From Tetmemena sp. SeJ-2015 (Eukaryota > Ciliophora > Spirotrichea > Sporadotrichida > Oxytrichidae): 64,000 nt of DNA. The notes beneath the pieces are model-generated. The model was not told where the DNA came from, searched no databases, and worked only from the letters and a program-made list of their open reading frames with translations. A program made the translations under genes and the position numbers. Below, piece by piece: positions 34,721 to 46,049 of the stretch (its first letter is position 1; the number at the start of each line of letters is the position of its first letter). The DNA lies in the NCBI GenBank assembly GCA_027382625.1, contig JAJKFJ010021259.1, positions 62,001-126,000 of the forward strand. The letters run 5' to 3'.

Positions 34721-37700
34721 TCACTATAAAAGATTCTAATTCTTTTTTGTGTTTCTAACTTTGACGGTTCTCGTAGTTTTTAGGTTTACTTCGTAAATGT
34801 GAAGCAGACCCTCCTAATCTAAGAACACCCATGTGTTGTTTTTCATGATTAAGCAATCATAAATATAATGAATGTTGTCTTTCTCAAAGTAACGAGAGTT
34901 AGGAATATTAGCCTGGAAGGTTGGATTCCCTTTGAAAACCACTAAATCAGGATTCTCTTGAATAGTCGCATTCATAGGTACAGGTCTATGATTAATATAT
35001 TTATTGATTTAACCTATATTTAAAAATGATTGCCTTTCTACTCCTCCCATTAAATCACCAGGTCAAACAGTTTGGAATTTGAAAGCTGTAAAATCTAGTT
35101 TCTAGACTTAGTAGCCTATTTTTAAGTGCCTCCAAAGAATTATATTCTATCCTCAGAATTAGGATCTCTCTTGAAAAGCATAGGGTTTATCAATTAAAAG
35201 CCATTGGTGATTGGAATCCTCTTGAAGTCCGCCTCTTTCAAAAAAAATAAATTGAAAATATTAAAAAAATGAAATTATTCTAAGACAAATCTAGATACTC
35301 GATATCATCCTAGCAGCCAAAAACAATGAAAAGATAGTCGTTCATGATAAAGTGGCAGTGTTAATTTCTAGGTCTCTGAAGCAATGGGAAGTCCTCATCT
35401 AGGTCTGCTACCAATTAGTCTCCCTCCTTATCAAAAGTGATTCTGAATTTCTTGCACTAAAATAATTATTGAATCAATCGATAACTAATTGAATCTTTTT
35501 TGCAGTCAGTCTTCGCCTCATCACTTAAATTGAAGCATCTTCCCTTATAGTCTCCTCCTATCATATAGAGACACTCGTCTCTGACAAATACGGTTGAGTT
35601 GCTGAATATCAATCTGTTATCTGTAAATATCTACACCTCCTCATTCTTCTCTCTCAAATATTCCCAGATCGTCATTCTTGAGTTCAAGCCAACATTAAAT
35701 AGAAGAATTATTTAATTAAAGGAACTTTTATAGCTAAGAATTAAAAAAAAAAGCAAACAAATTTTTTAAATGGTATGACAAAGCTTTGTAAGATTTTTAA
35801 TTTAAACCCTCTTTTAACTCAACTTGGAAATCCTAAAAACCAAATAAATTAAAAAAATTTTATTTTAATCTTTTCTAATAGTTGTTTAATTTTCGAACCC
35901 CTTTTAAAAAATTTTTTGGGAAGGGGGTTTATTTTAAAAAATTGTTAATAAAATTTTTTTAATTTTTTGAAAGATTTTCCATTTTTGAATTTTAAAAAAA
36001 AGTAGCTAAACAAAAATTGAAGATATATTTTTTTTGGCATAAAATCAAAAAAAGAAAAAAATTTTAAATAAATTTTGTTTTGCTATCCTTTTTTTTAAAA
36101 GGTTCAAAAGGAATTTTAAAAATAAAAAAATTTTTGGGGTTTCTTTTTTGAAATATCCAAATTTTAAAAAAATTTCAATTGAAAATGTGGAGATGAAAAA
36201 ACTTTTGAGAAAATTTTTTTTACCCCCAGGTTTTTTAAAAATTTTGAAAAATTTTAATTAAAAAATGAATACTTTTTTTTATTTAAAAATTCCTGGAAAT
36301 TCTTTGCGTTATTATAAATTATGCAATAAATTATCTATTAAAATGCCAATGAGAATGTGTCTTATTTCAGGGAAATGTTTCTATTGATTAAAAATCTCTA
36401 CTATTTAAGAAATGAAGATTTTATTTAAGAATCTCTGCATTTATGATTACAAAGCCCTCTTTTAGTTTTTTTATTTTTCCGCCATCATCCCAGAAAGATT
36501 CCTGATACTTAAACTTATTGGGTTTTTTGTAAATTACCATTTCAAAAATTTGGCAATAAATTAATTCTAATAAAATTTTTGAAAAAATTTTTAAAAGGGA
36601 AATAGTTAGGGGCCCCTTTCCTTCACCTCTTAAAAATAAGCACATAAACATATTCTTCGCATAGCATCATACTCTCATCTGAAGAAGATTCTGACTCTGA
36701 CCCGTGATAAACTTCTTTACTTTAGCTGTTCCTGCTAAGCTCCAGTCTATCAGGTTTTTGATTTGACCTCTGCAGTTTATTTGCTTCCTTTTAATCTCGC
36801 TTTCTTTAGCCTCCCTACTTGGATTCTTATTTGGCCTCCTCTTTCTTATTTCTTCTTGGGTTTGCTCTCCCTCTTTTGCCAGTGACGTTCTCTTCGCTAT
36901 TTCTTCTTTTCTTCTCTCTATTATTGGGGAAATCTGCAGTTTTCTTGCTTTACTAGTTATCGACAACTGTGTGGCAAAGTGAGCTCTAGCTATCAATCTC
37001 AATTGGCTCTTACTTTACTTTAGACAGAAAACTAAACCCTTGTGCTTTCTAGGAAGTGAAATCTTAAATATAAACCATGTATATTCATTATAAGTTAATT
37101 ATAAAAAGTGTTGATGATTCCTTAGTTTATATGAAATCCTGGTTAAGAAGGAGGAGCTTAAAATTATAAAGAAGAATTCAATTAAAATCAAAAGTATGAA
37201 TAATGCAGTTAATAAAAGGTCTGATGAGCACTTACTAATCTCTTAAGAAGAAAATAAATAAATAGTTCCAGTCTGTGCTATCCTATCCCCAAAGGAGAGA
37301 TCAACTAAGAAAAATATAATATGTTCTTGAATTATATAATCATAATGACTTGGCACTTCAAAACAATCTAATCTGAAAGCTTTAATATTTTTCAATGTAA
37401 ACAGGCGCAGATCCAATATGTTTAATTAATTGAATAAATTAATTCATTAATCTTTAAAGTTTCCAGCACTATCTTTGCTGGTACGACAGTGGCTATGGTG
37501 TCTAAAAGCTCTTCAAAATAAATTAAGTTAAAATTTTTCTCTATCTTTGGTTATTGTTTGGTTAAATTAGTCCTCCTTATTTATTGTGAGGGTTTTTCTT
37601 GAGCTTGCTATCATAAGATGAATTTTGACTTTTAAGACCATATATATTTTATAAGATTAATCTTCAGAAATTTCATCATCAAACTCATTATCATCTATGC

Positions 37701-39869
37701 TGCTTTCAAAGCAACCTATATTGTCTTTCCTCTTATCGTCCCTTTTCTAATTATTCTTCTCTCCTCCTCTATAATAAGGTTAAATATATTTTAGTGAATG
37801 GATTCTTATTCAAAGAAAATTGTTGTCAATTTATTTTAAAAATTTTACCTTTAAAAATCTGGCTATGAGACCCTATTATAGGTACTCCTCTTCTTTTCCT
37901 CTTCTCTTTATGGTTTTTTGCTTTAAGTCTTAGCTTTAACCCCGGGCTAATTACCTAGAGCTCCAAACCTGCTCTCTCGTCCCATGCTGTTTCTTTGTTA
38001 AATCTACTATGGCCTATTTTAGTTTTCATTGCATTCGCTCTTTATATCTGATACGCTTTATGAGTCTGGGGCACCACCATTCTTCATTTGTCTTGCTTGG
38101 CTCTTTGCAGCGTCTAGTCCTTTCTGCTTATTTTCTTTCTGGGGGTTTTAAATGGCAGAAGCCTAGATTTCCAAAAAAGTCTCCTCCTCTTGTATCACCT
38201 CTTCTTTATGAGTTTGTTTGCTGTTGGCTTTAATTCTGATGGCCGAAAGTCATCTGTGAGTAACTCTAAGAGCGTTGGTCCTTCCTTTCTTGTACAAAAT
38301 TTAAAAATAAGCAGATTATTTATATAATTAATATTAGCTTGTGAGCCATATAAAATAAGAAAGAGGTGTGAATAATTATTCATCATCCCTCATTACCTGG
38401 TTAAAATGGGGCTTAATTAGGCTGTGCATTTCCATAGAACTGATTTAATCTGGTTTGACTTTAATTGGAAGTTGAAGGATTGAAATCTGCAAAAAAAAAT
38501 TTTAAAAAGCGAAATAAAATATTAAATCTATTCTCTAAGAGAAGGTGGCTACTATTCCACTCTATTATTTGCAAGCTTGTTGATTTTAATTTCTACTGTA
38601 TTAGGATTTGCGCTAGAATGGCCTGCTCTCTTGATTCTGATTTTAGTTTGGAAGTTGTCCTTTTTTCTATTGATGAAGCTTAACCAGTCCTTCAATATCT
38701 GCTCCACTTTTGTAAATTTATAAGTAAGAATACAACAGCATAAAATTTATTGTTAAGTGCAGCATAGAGCATTTCAAGCTATGATTTGCTACATTTATAA
38801 ATTAATTTGGATTATAATTATCTATGATTGAGAAGCTTGAGAATTGATGTAAAACATAGATGCATAGTAAAGTTTACACTTATACGATTTAAATTGATGG
38901 TCTAGCCCCAAGACTCAATTAATTTCACCACACTTTCATATCTCTCAAGATAGTTAAAATAATAATAAAACTGTTCAATTATAAATACATATACACTTCT
39001 TAAAATTAAATGAATGATTCATTTCAATTAAATTTTGATAAAAGTTATGGTAAGTAAGTCTTGACTGATGAATTAGATCATCAAGTTTAGTCAAAACCTT
39101 TTAAACTTCTTTATTAGAAGTACTTGGGTCGCCTATAAGTTATCTTAAAAGGTCCTCTGATTGCTCAAGAGTAGTTTCTAGTTCCTTATCTTCTTCAATA
39201 TTCTGCCAAAGCTAACGAGCTTGGCCGTTCAGAAAATTTAGTAAACTTAATAAATATTTATGAAATTTGTTGCTAATAGCATTCTATCGATGATTTTCTT
39301 GTTCAACTCTTACAAAACTAGACAAATAAATATGATATAGTAAAAATTTAATCTGAAAATTTAACAAATTCAAATCTTATTAAAATTGTCATAAATTTTT
39401 AGATTTACTTATTTTAAACTCTTACCTTCTCTTCTTCTGTCTTTATCTGAGGGACTAGGAGATACCTTAGAAAAGCTCTTTCCTTTTATCTTTATTTTAC
39501 TCCGCTGATTGGCCTGGGTTACCGCCATTTTGCTATTACCCTTTCTCTAGCTCATTAATAAATAAATATTACCTTAATTAATAATTAAGAGAATTCACCA
39601 AATCTCTAATCCTCCTATCTCTGATCTTGGACTACACTTATAAAATCAATTAGGTATTTTCTCTAATAAGACTAGTCAAAATCGTTAGAGTTTTGATGTG
39701 TTGATTGCACGTGCTGGACAATGCAAACGAAGCAAAAATTTTATTTGCATTCATTGCAAGTCAAAGAAGGTAATGTGTGTTTGTGCTCCTCAGCCTACTC
39801 TTAATAAAATTATGATAAAGCATTTATTTATTAATTAGATGGCTGCTTATTTGCGGGAATCTGATTCAT
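34721..39869 (-). CDS. B-box zinc finger, coiled-coil, Kelch-propeller protein
   Basis: ATG 39869 starts MNQIPANKQPSNQQINALS and runs without correction into a clear B-box (LTCNECKQNFCFVCIVQH, then STH). An intron follows, then a basic exon (KMAVTQANQRSKIKIKGKSF), another intron, and a coiled coil (GQARQLWQNIEEDKELETTL; EQSEDLLRQLIGDPSTSNKE). A long disordered Lys/Gln/Glu-rich region (EVIQEEETFLEIQASAIQNP; VKQEPIEIDSQSS) spans 36.65-38.3 kb. After a homopolymer-rich gap the propeller appears: DECLYMIGGDYKGRCFNLSD, NDYLFIVFGCQDDIEYLDL, EDRIYFFGGTQKQATKSRN and the last blade (FQANIPNSRYFEKDN ... TWVFLDQEGLLHIYEV), ending TGA 34721-34723. The open frame at complement 36667..37002 is a shadow of this region. 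Confidence 0.55.
35740..36620. other. Homopolymer-rich, probably unpolished sequence
   Basis: Runs such as TTTTTTTTTGGCAT and AAAAAAATTTTTGGGG dominate. Coding pieces on both sides belong to the same Kelch gene, so this interval likely hides coding sequence or introns with scrambled frames. Confidence 0.5.
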
Positions 39870-40003
39870 ATAATTATATCACTATCGGTTATGAATTAGT
39901 ATAAATAAACCTCCTCCTAAATCGACAACAATATTTTTGTTGCTGCTATCTCATAATAAAAAATAATTTAAGATATGAAATCTCTTTTATACTAAATAAT
40001 TAC

Positions 40004-41818
40004 TCAATTAAATTCTTACTCACACCCCTGAATGAAATATTAATCTTCCATATCTTCTTCTTTTTATTCTTATTCTTCTTCCTCTTCTTTTATTTCTATT
40101 TTAATTTTTGAATTCTTATATGTTGCTTATAAGGGCTGTTGGTAATTTTCCTATTCTAATGTTGAAACTTTGCCACCAGGTGTTTCAAAGTCTAAGAAGA
40201 TAAACTTGCCTGTGATGTCCGAGAATACCCATCGCTTTAGATCAGGGGTGCACATTTTATTCTGCCAATTAGAATGGAAGTTCAACTTCCCCAAGTTTGA
40301 AAAGTCTAGAGAGTTGTATTCTGGGGATGAAGTAGAAACTTTGATAGAAACTGATTAATTTAGAAACAATTTGCCACCTGCTAGCTACTCTTCATTTAGA
40401 TTAGAAGGTTTGTTAGTGATAACCACAGTAAAAAATAACAATTTGATACGTTTTTAAATTAGAAATAAATTTATTAAGATTTTTACATCTTCGAATTGAT
40501 TATCATAAGGTTTAATTAATTTGTTTAAAAAATTTGATTTCAGTAAGCTTGTGTATCTAGCTCTGATCGCTTTCATTTACAGACCAAGCCTCATTTGAAT
40601 TTCCTTGAACTTATTCGTTATAGCGCTCCTACTTCCCTCCGAAGAACAAAAAACTATCTTGATCCTCTGGATGAAGGAACACCATCATAATACAATTTAG
40701 AATAGCTTTAAATATACAATTTCCTAAATCATTGACTTAACACAAAATGGCATGTTCAAAGTTACCTCTTTGAAGCCAACTTTTGAGTTTCTTTCAAAAG
40801 CCTGCAAATCTAAATACTCGAAAGTTGAGTGGTATTTGTTACGCGAGTATCTCTCGCTCTTGAAGTAGTTGCGATATCTTCCGAAAATTACAAAGATCCT
40901 ACCACCATGATAAAAGCAAGAGTGCTTGAATCTACCTTTGCACAGCCTTGGCATTTCCTTAACCTGGCAAAGTATTTTATTCTCTTCAAATGGAATTAGT
41001 TAGTTAAAGAACTAAAGCTAGAAAACAGACTAAGACTCTGTGTAGGTCTTCTTAGCATAGCTGAATTCTCCTCCTGTGAGTACTACTCTATTATCCGGTA
41101 AGTAGCACCAACCGTAATTTCTGCATATACTGAAATTCCCTGGGATATATACCAACTCATGAGAGGCAGAAGACTTATCAAATTTCAAATAGGAAATCAC
41201 AGAAGGAATCCCATGCTCATCTTTACCTTCTAATCCTATCACGAAGGTTCGTTGAATTATAATGTAAGGACAATTATTTGAGAATATTAGAATTTGTGTC
41301 CCATTTTAGCCTTGGAAATCCATTTAAGCTACCATCAACTAGTTCAGAATCTTACCTTTGAACTCTTTTATCAAGTAACTGCTCTCTGATTTTTTGAACT
41401 CAAATTTGTCCATGCTTGCTTAAAGAGCCACTTCTGATCCAGATATCAAATTTCCTTTCTAATTGAACGACTATTCTTCCTATTTGACAGTGCTCTCAGA
41501 GATATCGATTTCAAAAGCCTGGGAATACATCTATTTCGAGTCTTTGTTCCAAAAGAACACTGAATGACTAACTCTCTGATCATCAAGATACCTTATTTAA
41601 GCAAGCTTCTCACGTGCCTCCTTTTCTTTCATTTCTTCTTTAAAATACTCATTCATGATCTTTTCATAGCTCTTTTGTTTTTTTCGCATTTCTTTATCCT
41701 GCTCTTTCAAAAGCGCTTTTAGCTGTCTCTTCTTCTCTCGTGGATTAAGATTCTCAATAACTAATTCGTTGTCTTAAAGTGTAGCTTCTTTTTAGTCTGT
41801 ATATATTGGAACTTGCAT
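40004..41818 (-). CDS. Kelch-propeller protein with short N-terminal coiled coil
   Basis: ATG 41818 starts MQVPIYTDQKEATLQDNEL, followed by a charged coiled coil (REKKRQLKALLKEQDKEMRK). A 27-nt GT-AG intron (complement 41329..41355) joins exon 1 to a propeller: GWCYLPDNRVVLTGGEFSYA, KHSCFYHGGRIFVIFGRYRN, VFLHPEDQDSFLFFGGKQE and FFTVVITNKPSNLNEEQ. The last blade is NLGKLNFHSNWQNKMCTP with KRWVFSDITGKFIFLDF, then an acidic tail (EEEEEQEQKEEDMED) and TGA 40004-40006. Two slips break the frame, near 40725 and at a T-run near 40525; one T fewer in the latter restores it. There is no B-box. About 560 residues. This is the most completely resolved member of the family. Confidence 0.78.
41329..41355 (-). 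other. 27-nt intron
   Basis: Begins GTAAG and ends GGTAG on the minus strand. Removing it joins EFK to a QMDFQGQNGTQILIF exon in frame. Confidence 0.7.
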
Positions 41819-42598
41819 TTAGTTTTCTATTTTTGGAATACATGAGGCCTATTTTGCTTTATATTCTCAAAATAATAGAGTGTTAAGAGAAAAGGATAAT
41901 CTAAAATTATGTAATTTTTAATTCAGAAGATATTTCATTTAATAAAAATAGGGAAATGGTAAAAGTTTAGGAAAATCATTCCTAAATATATCTCGTAGTA
42001 AATTCATAATCATAATGTGAATTTAGATTTAACTATATTTAATATTTTCTAAGTAATCGCAAAGTTGCCTATAAAATATCTTAACTCCCTCCAGTACTGA
42101 TAAGCATTTTAATTTTTCAAATGGCTATTGAACAGCTTTGGCTACACAATTCCTCTATATGCTTAGCACTTCTTCAAGATTTTAAGATATTTGGATTTCT
42201 AGCTCCAAAATTAAATTTTTTATTTAAAAAATTGCGACTTCAATTTAAGCTATTTCGTTATCCTTGCTTTGTTCTCTTATTCAAGGAGCAGTCTATTTAT
42301 TAATTTTTTAAACATTTTTCTTCTTTTTTGCATTTTTCTATTCTCATTAAGCAGAGTCAATCTCTTCCTTTTATATAATTAAATATTATGTGACTTTAAT
42401 CTTAAATTAGCTTCTTCCTTTTCCATTTTTACCTTAATCGCAATATTTTCCAGTTTCACTTATTCCATGATAATTCTAAAATATATATTTTTAACTTCAT
42501 AATATTTTCCTTTTTATAAATTAAGATTCTTCCTTATTTTTCAAAGAAAGTGAGAATTTAAATCACAATCGGTCGAGAATAATAAATCAATTGAATAC
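41819..42598. promoter_or_regulatory. Divergent intergenic region
   Basis: About 780 bp between the divergently transcribed Kelch gene and the first cysteine-rich membrane-protein gene. It is AT-rich; both promoters must lie here but I cannot point to specific sites. The open frame at 42121-42303 has no ciliate-like continuation and is not supported. Confidence 0.4.
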
Positions 42599-45500
42599 AT
42601 GGCACTGACATTGAACAGTAGTAATATGTTGGCCATATTACTACTGGCTGTGCAAACTTTCTTTGCTGGCTCAGTTAAAGGCTACTACTTTGAAATATAC
42701 GACTCCCAGAGCTGCAAGGAGTGCCTTCAAAACGCAACCAGATTCGTATGCAGAAATGACTACCAGCAGTCATTTAGCTATTGCTGCGACACAAATTCAA
42801 AGAATTAAATTACAAAAAAAATTAATCAATAAAGCATAGTAAAGAAAATGAGTTTTAAGACTCTTATGAGATGAGATAAATTAAGTGAATGATAAAACCT
42901 CAGCTTGCAAAATGAGTTTCTGCTCCCCAGATGCTCAGACACTATCGATGAAGATCCAAACTTGTCCTTATATTTAGAAGAACTGCGGATTTCAAACTCC
43001 TAATCTATATCTGAAAATATTTTACTCCTTTACAAATTCCTTCGTATATTTAGGATCTGAGTTACGGCCAGCAACTTAACATAACACTGGACAAAGATAG
43101 CTTAGACCAGTTTGAAACTTGCTTCTGGTCTGTGGTTGCTGGAGATCTATCTCTAATGGATCCCACCTCAATAGATAGCATGATTTTCAATATCTCCATA
43201 GTGGAGGTGACAGACGTCTTCCTTTACATTAACAATGGGACATTTTGAATATCTTAGTGATTACTATTTTTTGTTTAGACTTCTCCAAGTAAAGCCAAAA
43301 ACTAAACCTATGCTCAGACAGGAAACATATTCTAACGCGAAATAGACACAACAAACCTAATCAAGAGAATTTGAAAGTCTTCTTAAATTTGTTCATTTAG
43401 GTTTATTGTACATCACTGCAATTGCTTATGGGATGAGTCCGAAGGTGAATGTATCTATCGAATATGTGTAACTTCAGCCTTAGACTGTATATCCTGACTG
43501 CGAGCACAACTTCCTAATGTACATGGATGATGGGACCTTGATTTGCCTGAACTAATCATAACTTGAAGTTGGCAACAACTCCAACCAAACCATCAATACA
43601 AATCTAACCAATCGAGGTAACTTTACTTTTATGCATACAGTATTGTACATAAGTTCTTTAAAATACTTTACAATTCAACCTAATCAAAGGAGCTAAAAGG
43701 CGGACTTCATGTCTGCTTTCTTGCTTGTTTCACTTATCATGGGCTACTTCATGTACTGGTTAGCCACAATTTAAATAGTGAGAATAAATAAATTCTTCTC
43801 TCTTTAAAGTGCTTTAAATGATAGAGAACAAATTCTAAAAAAAGGCTGAAGATGAGGAGGAAGACGCCTCCGACTTTCAGACCATAGGATCATAATTGTA
43901 TTTTGCAATCATTTTTAAAGGATTGGAAGACGAGGAGGGCTTGGTAGACTTGGTTGGCCCCTTTGACAAAGAAGGAGAGTAGCTGCTCTCTCAGGGATTG
44001 GGCATACTAGATTCTCCTAAATCTATTGTTCATCAAATAAACTCTATTTTTTTAGATTCAAGCTTTCATAAGTTGACGAGTGCTAACTAAGAAAAGAGTA
44101 AGAGGATACAGAAGTATCAACCAAAGGAGGACCTCTTAAATATGTAAGCAGACTTCAATCGAGACTTGGACTTTCATTAAACAGGTTTTTAACACTTAAT
44201 TATGAATTTTAGTATTATTTCAGTCGGATTTCAAGAGCGAGTCAAGATAGAACAGTAGAAATGGAGGAAATCTAGATTTGAAGAGCAAAACTTCTTGGAT
44301 AAAGAGTCCAAGCCAAAAAATTTTCAAACTATTACTTTTCAGAAAATGCTTTAAAATTTAGCAGGCGATCGAGCAATTTAGAACCTTATAGGAAAATGTG
44401 GAGGAACAAAAGGGCTCTACTCCTATCAGGCAGAGTTCTTTTTAAATATTTATCACAGCTTTTTGTCATCTGGATTTAATTAATTCTAAGTAGTCTGTGA
44501 AGAGCAGCTAAAGAATATAGCAGAACTAGCACTTCAGTGAGGCATCATTCTTTATTTGAGATAAGATATTTTTACATCTCCAAAGAAGAAGAGTTCATTA
44601 CTCCAAACGAATTAGCCAAAGTTTTCTCAGTTCGAAAATTTAGCCTTCTTCGTAAATTTCCATAGCAAGGGGCTTAAACTTTCTTCTCAGGAGAACTAAG
44701 ACCCAGCTCCTACTTCAGCCTCCGGCCGTGAGGAGGGCTCAGTTCAACCGAGCTAGTAACCTCCTAGCAGTAGCTCTGAGCAGAGAGATGCTTCGATAAG
44801 CGACTATTGTAATGTTAGCAACAGTATTCAGTAAAATAATATCCTTGAAGGAAGAGTTGATCTCAGCCATAGACTTCAACCTAAAGTCTCCTCAATAAGA
44901 AGGAGCAGCCTAGATCAATCGTATTTCAAATTTTTGCTTATTATTTAAGCGTATATAAAAGTAAAAAGCTTATTCTATGAGAATCCGCTTATAAAAACTA
45001 TACTTGTGTATAACTTTATTAGATCAATCAAGATGATAATTCATTCCAGAGACAAGAAAATAAAAGTGTAATTTATTACATATCATTTTTTATGAAACTT
45101 CTTAAGATGAAGCCTCAGACAGGATTAATCAATTTATTCATACACTTTCCTAATTTATTTTCTTTCAGGTTTTTCGGATCAACACCACTTTTTAGTGAGC
45201 TAAAAATAATCTCACCTTAGAAAGTAGCAATCCTAAACCCTAGGGAAAAAATTTGAAGAAGATAACTCAAAATATTTTCTCACTTATCATTTAAATAAGA
45301 CAAAGAACTGAAAGAGAAGCAAACAAGTTCCTTCTTCCCTTTTGGTAAAAGCAAAACCCGAACAGGTTAGATTGTTGAGAAGTATCTTAGACCTTTCCTT
45401 TTAAATAACTCTAAATATTTTCCACAGATAGAGCTCTCAATCTCTGACTGGCACATTCAAATAGTAGACCTTCTCTAATACGGAGGGAGCAAGCTCTTCT

Positions 45501-46020
45501 CATTAGAAGAATTCCCCTCTCAAAAGCTATAAAGATAGCAGACAATATCATCATAGTTTTATTATATGAGTACTATTATTTAAGTTCATAATTTAAATAA
45601 GCTCTTGATGAACTTGGACTCAACTCAAGCAGGAAAACATTCTTAAAGACTGCAAGCAACGATAACATCGGAGAGGGTGGCTTCATCAGTGAAAAACTTA
45701 TAATTTAATTTATCTTTAACTAGCGAAGAATAGCAAGCATCAAAATCATCTGTCTGTAATTGATTTCTGAATTACAAGCCAATAATTTATACTTACTTTA
45801 TCTATCGATAATTTACTAACTTTTAGGGAAGCTGTTATACTTTGATAATCGGTAGCTGCCTCAATTTAATTTTTAGACTATATACAAATTTATTACTATA
45901 AAGCTGCCAAATTTGATTAAAAAAATTGCAATTCCACTGGAAAAATAAACATGGGAGGGACACTTGATATTCGAAACCATAAAACTCATTCTAAATATTA
46001 ACTAAACGTTGCATCTTTGA
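42599..46020 (+). CDS. Cys-rich single-pass membrane protein with long cytoplasmic tail
   Basis: ATG 42599 begins a signal peptide (MLAILLLAVQTFFAGSVKG) followed by a Cys-rich ectodomain: SCKECLQNATRFVC, YCCD, then CKMSFCSPDAQ, ETCFWSVVAGDLSL and a second part with DCEHNFLMYMDDGTLICLN. A TGA at 43246-43248 (INNGTF-W-ISQ) fits Trp. A 24-nt intron lies at 43617-43640. The transmembrane helix is FMSAFLLVSLIMGYFMYWLA near 43.73 kb. The cytoplasmic part is long: an acidic stretch (AEDEEEDASDFQTIGS), a helical region (FQKMLQNLAGDRAIQNLIGK; YQAEFFLNIYHSFLSSG), a Ser/Pro/Gln linker near 44.75 kb and a C-terminal part ending about TGA 46018-46020. Receptor- or adhesion-like topology; no enzyme domain recognised. 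Several introns and slips make the tail uncertain. Confidence 0.6.
43617..43640 (+). other. 24-nt intron
   Basis: Begins GTAACTTTACTT and ends ATGCATACAG. Its removal joins TNLTNR to VLYISSLKYF in frame, just before the transmembrane helix. Confidence 0.65.
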
Positions 46021-46049
46021 AGAATTAAGCCCAACCAACTTATAAATCT

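Noticed and set aside
36667..37002. Minus-strand open frame of 111 codons (and its continuation at 36421-36651)
   Set aside because: Another minus-strand frame over the same bases gives a coherent Lys/Gln/Glu-rich linker (VKQEPIEIDSQSS...) that fits the surrounding B-box-Kelch gene.
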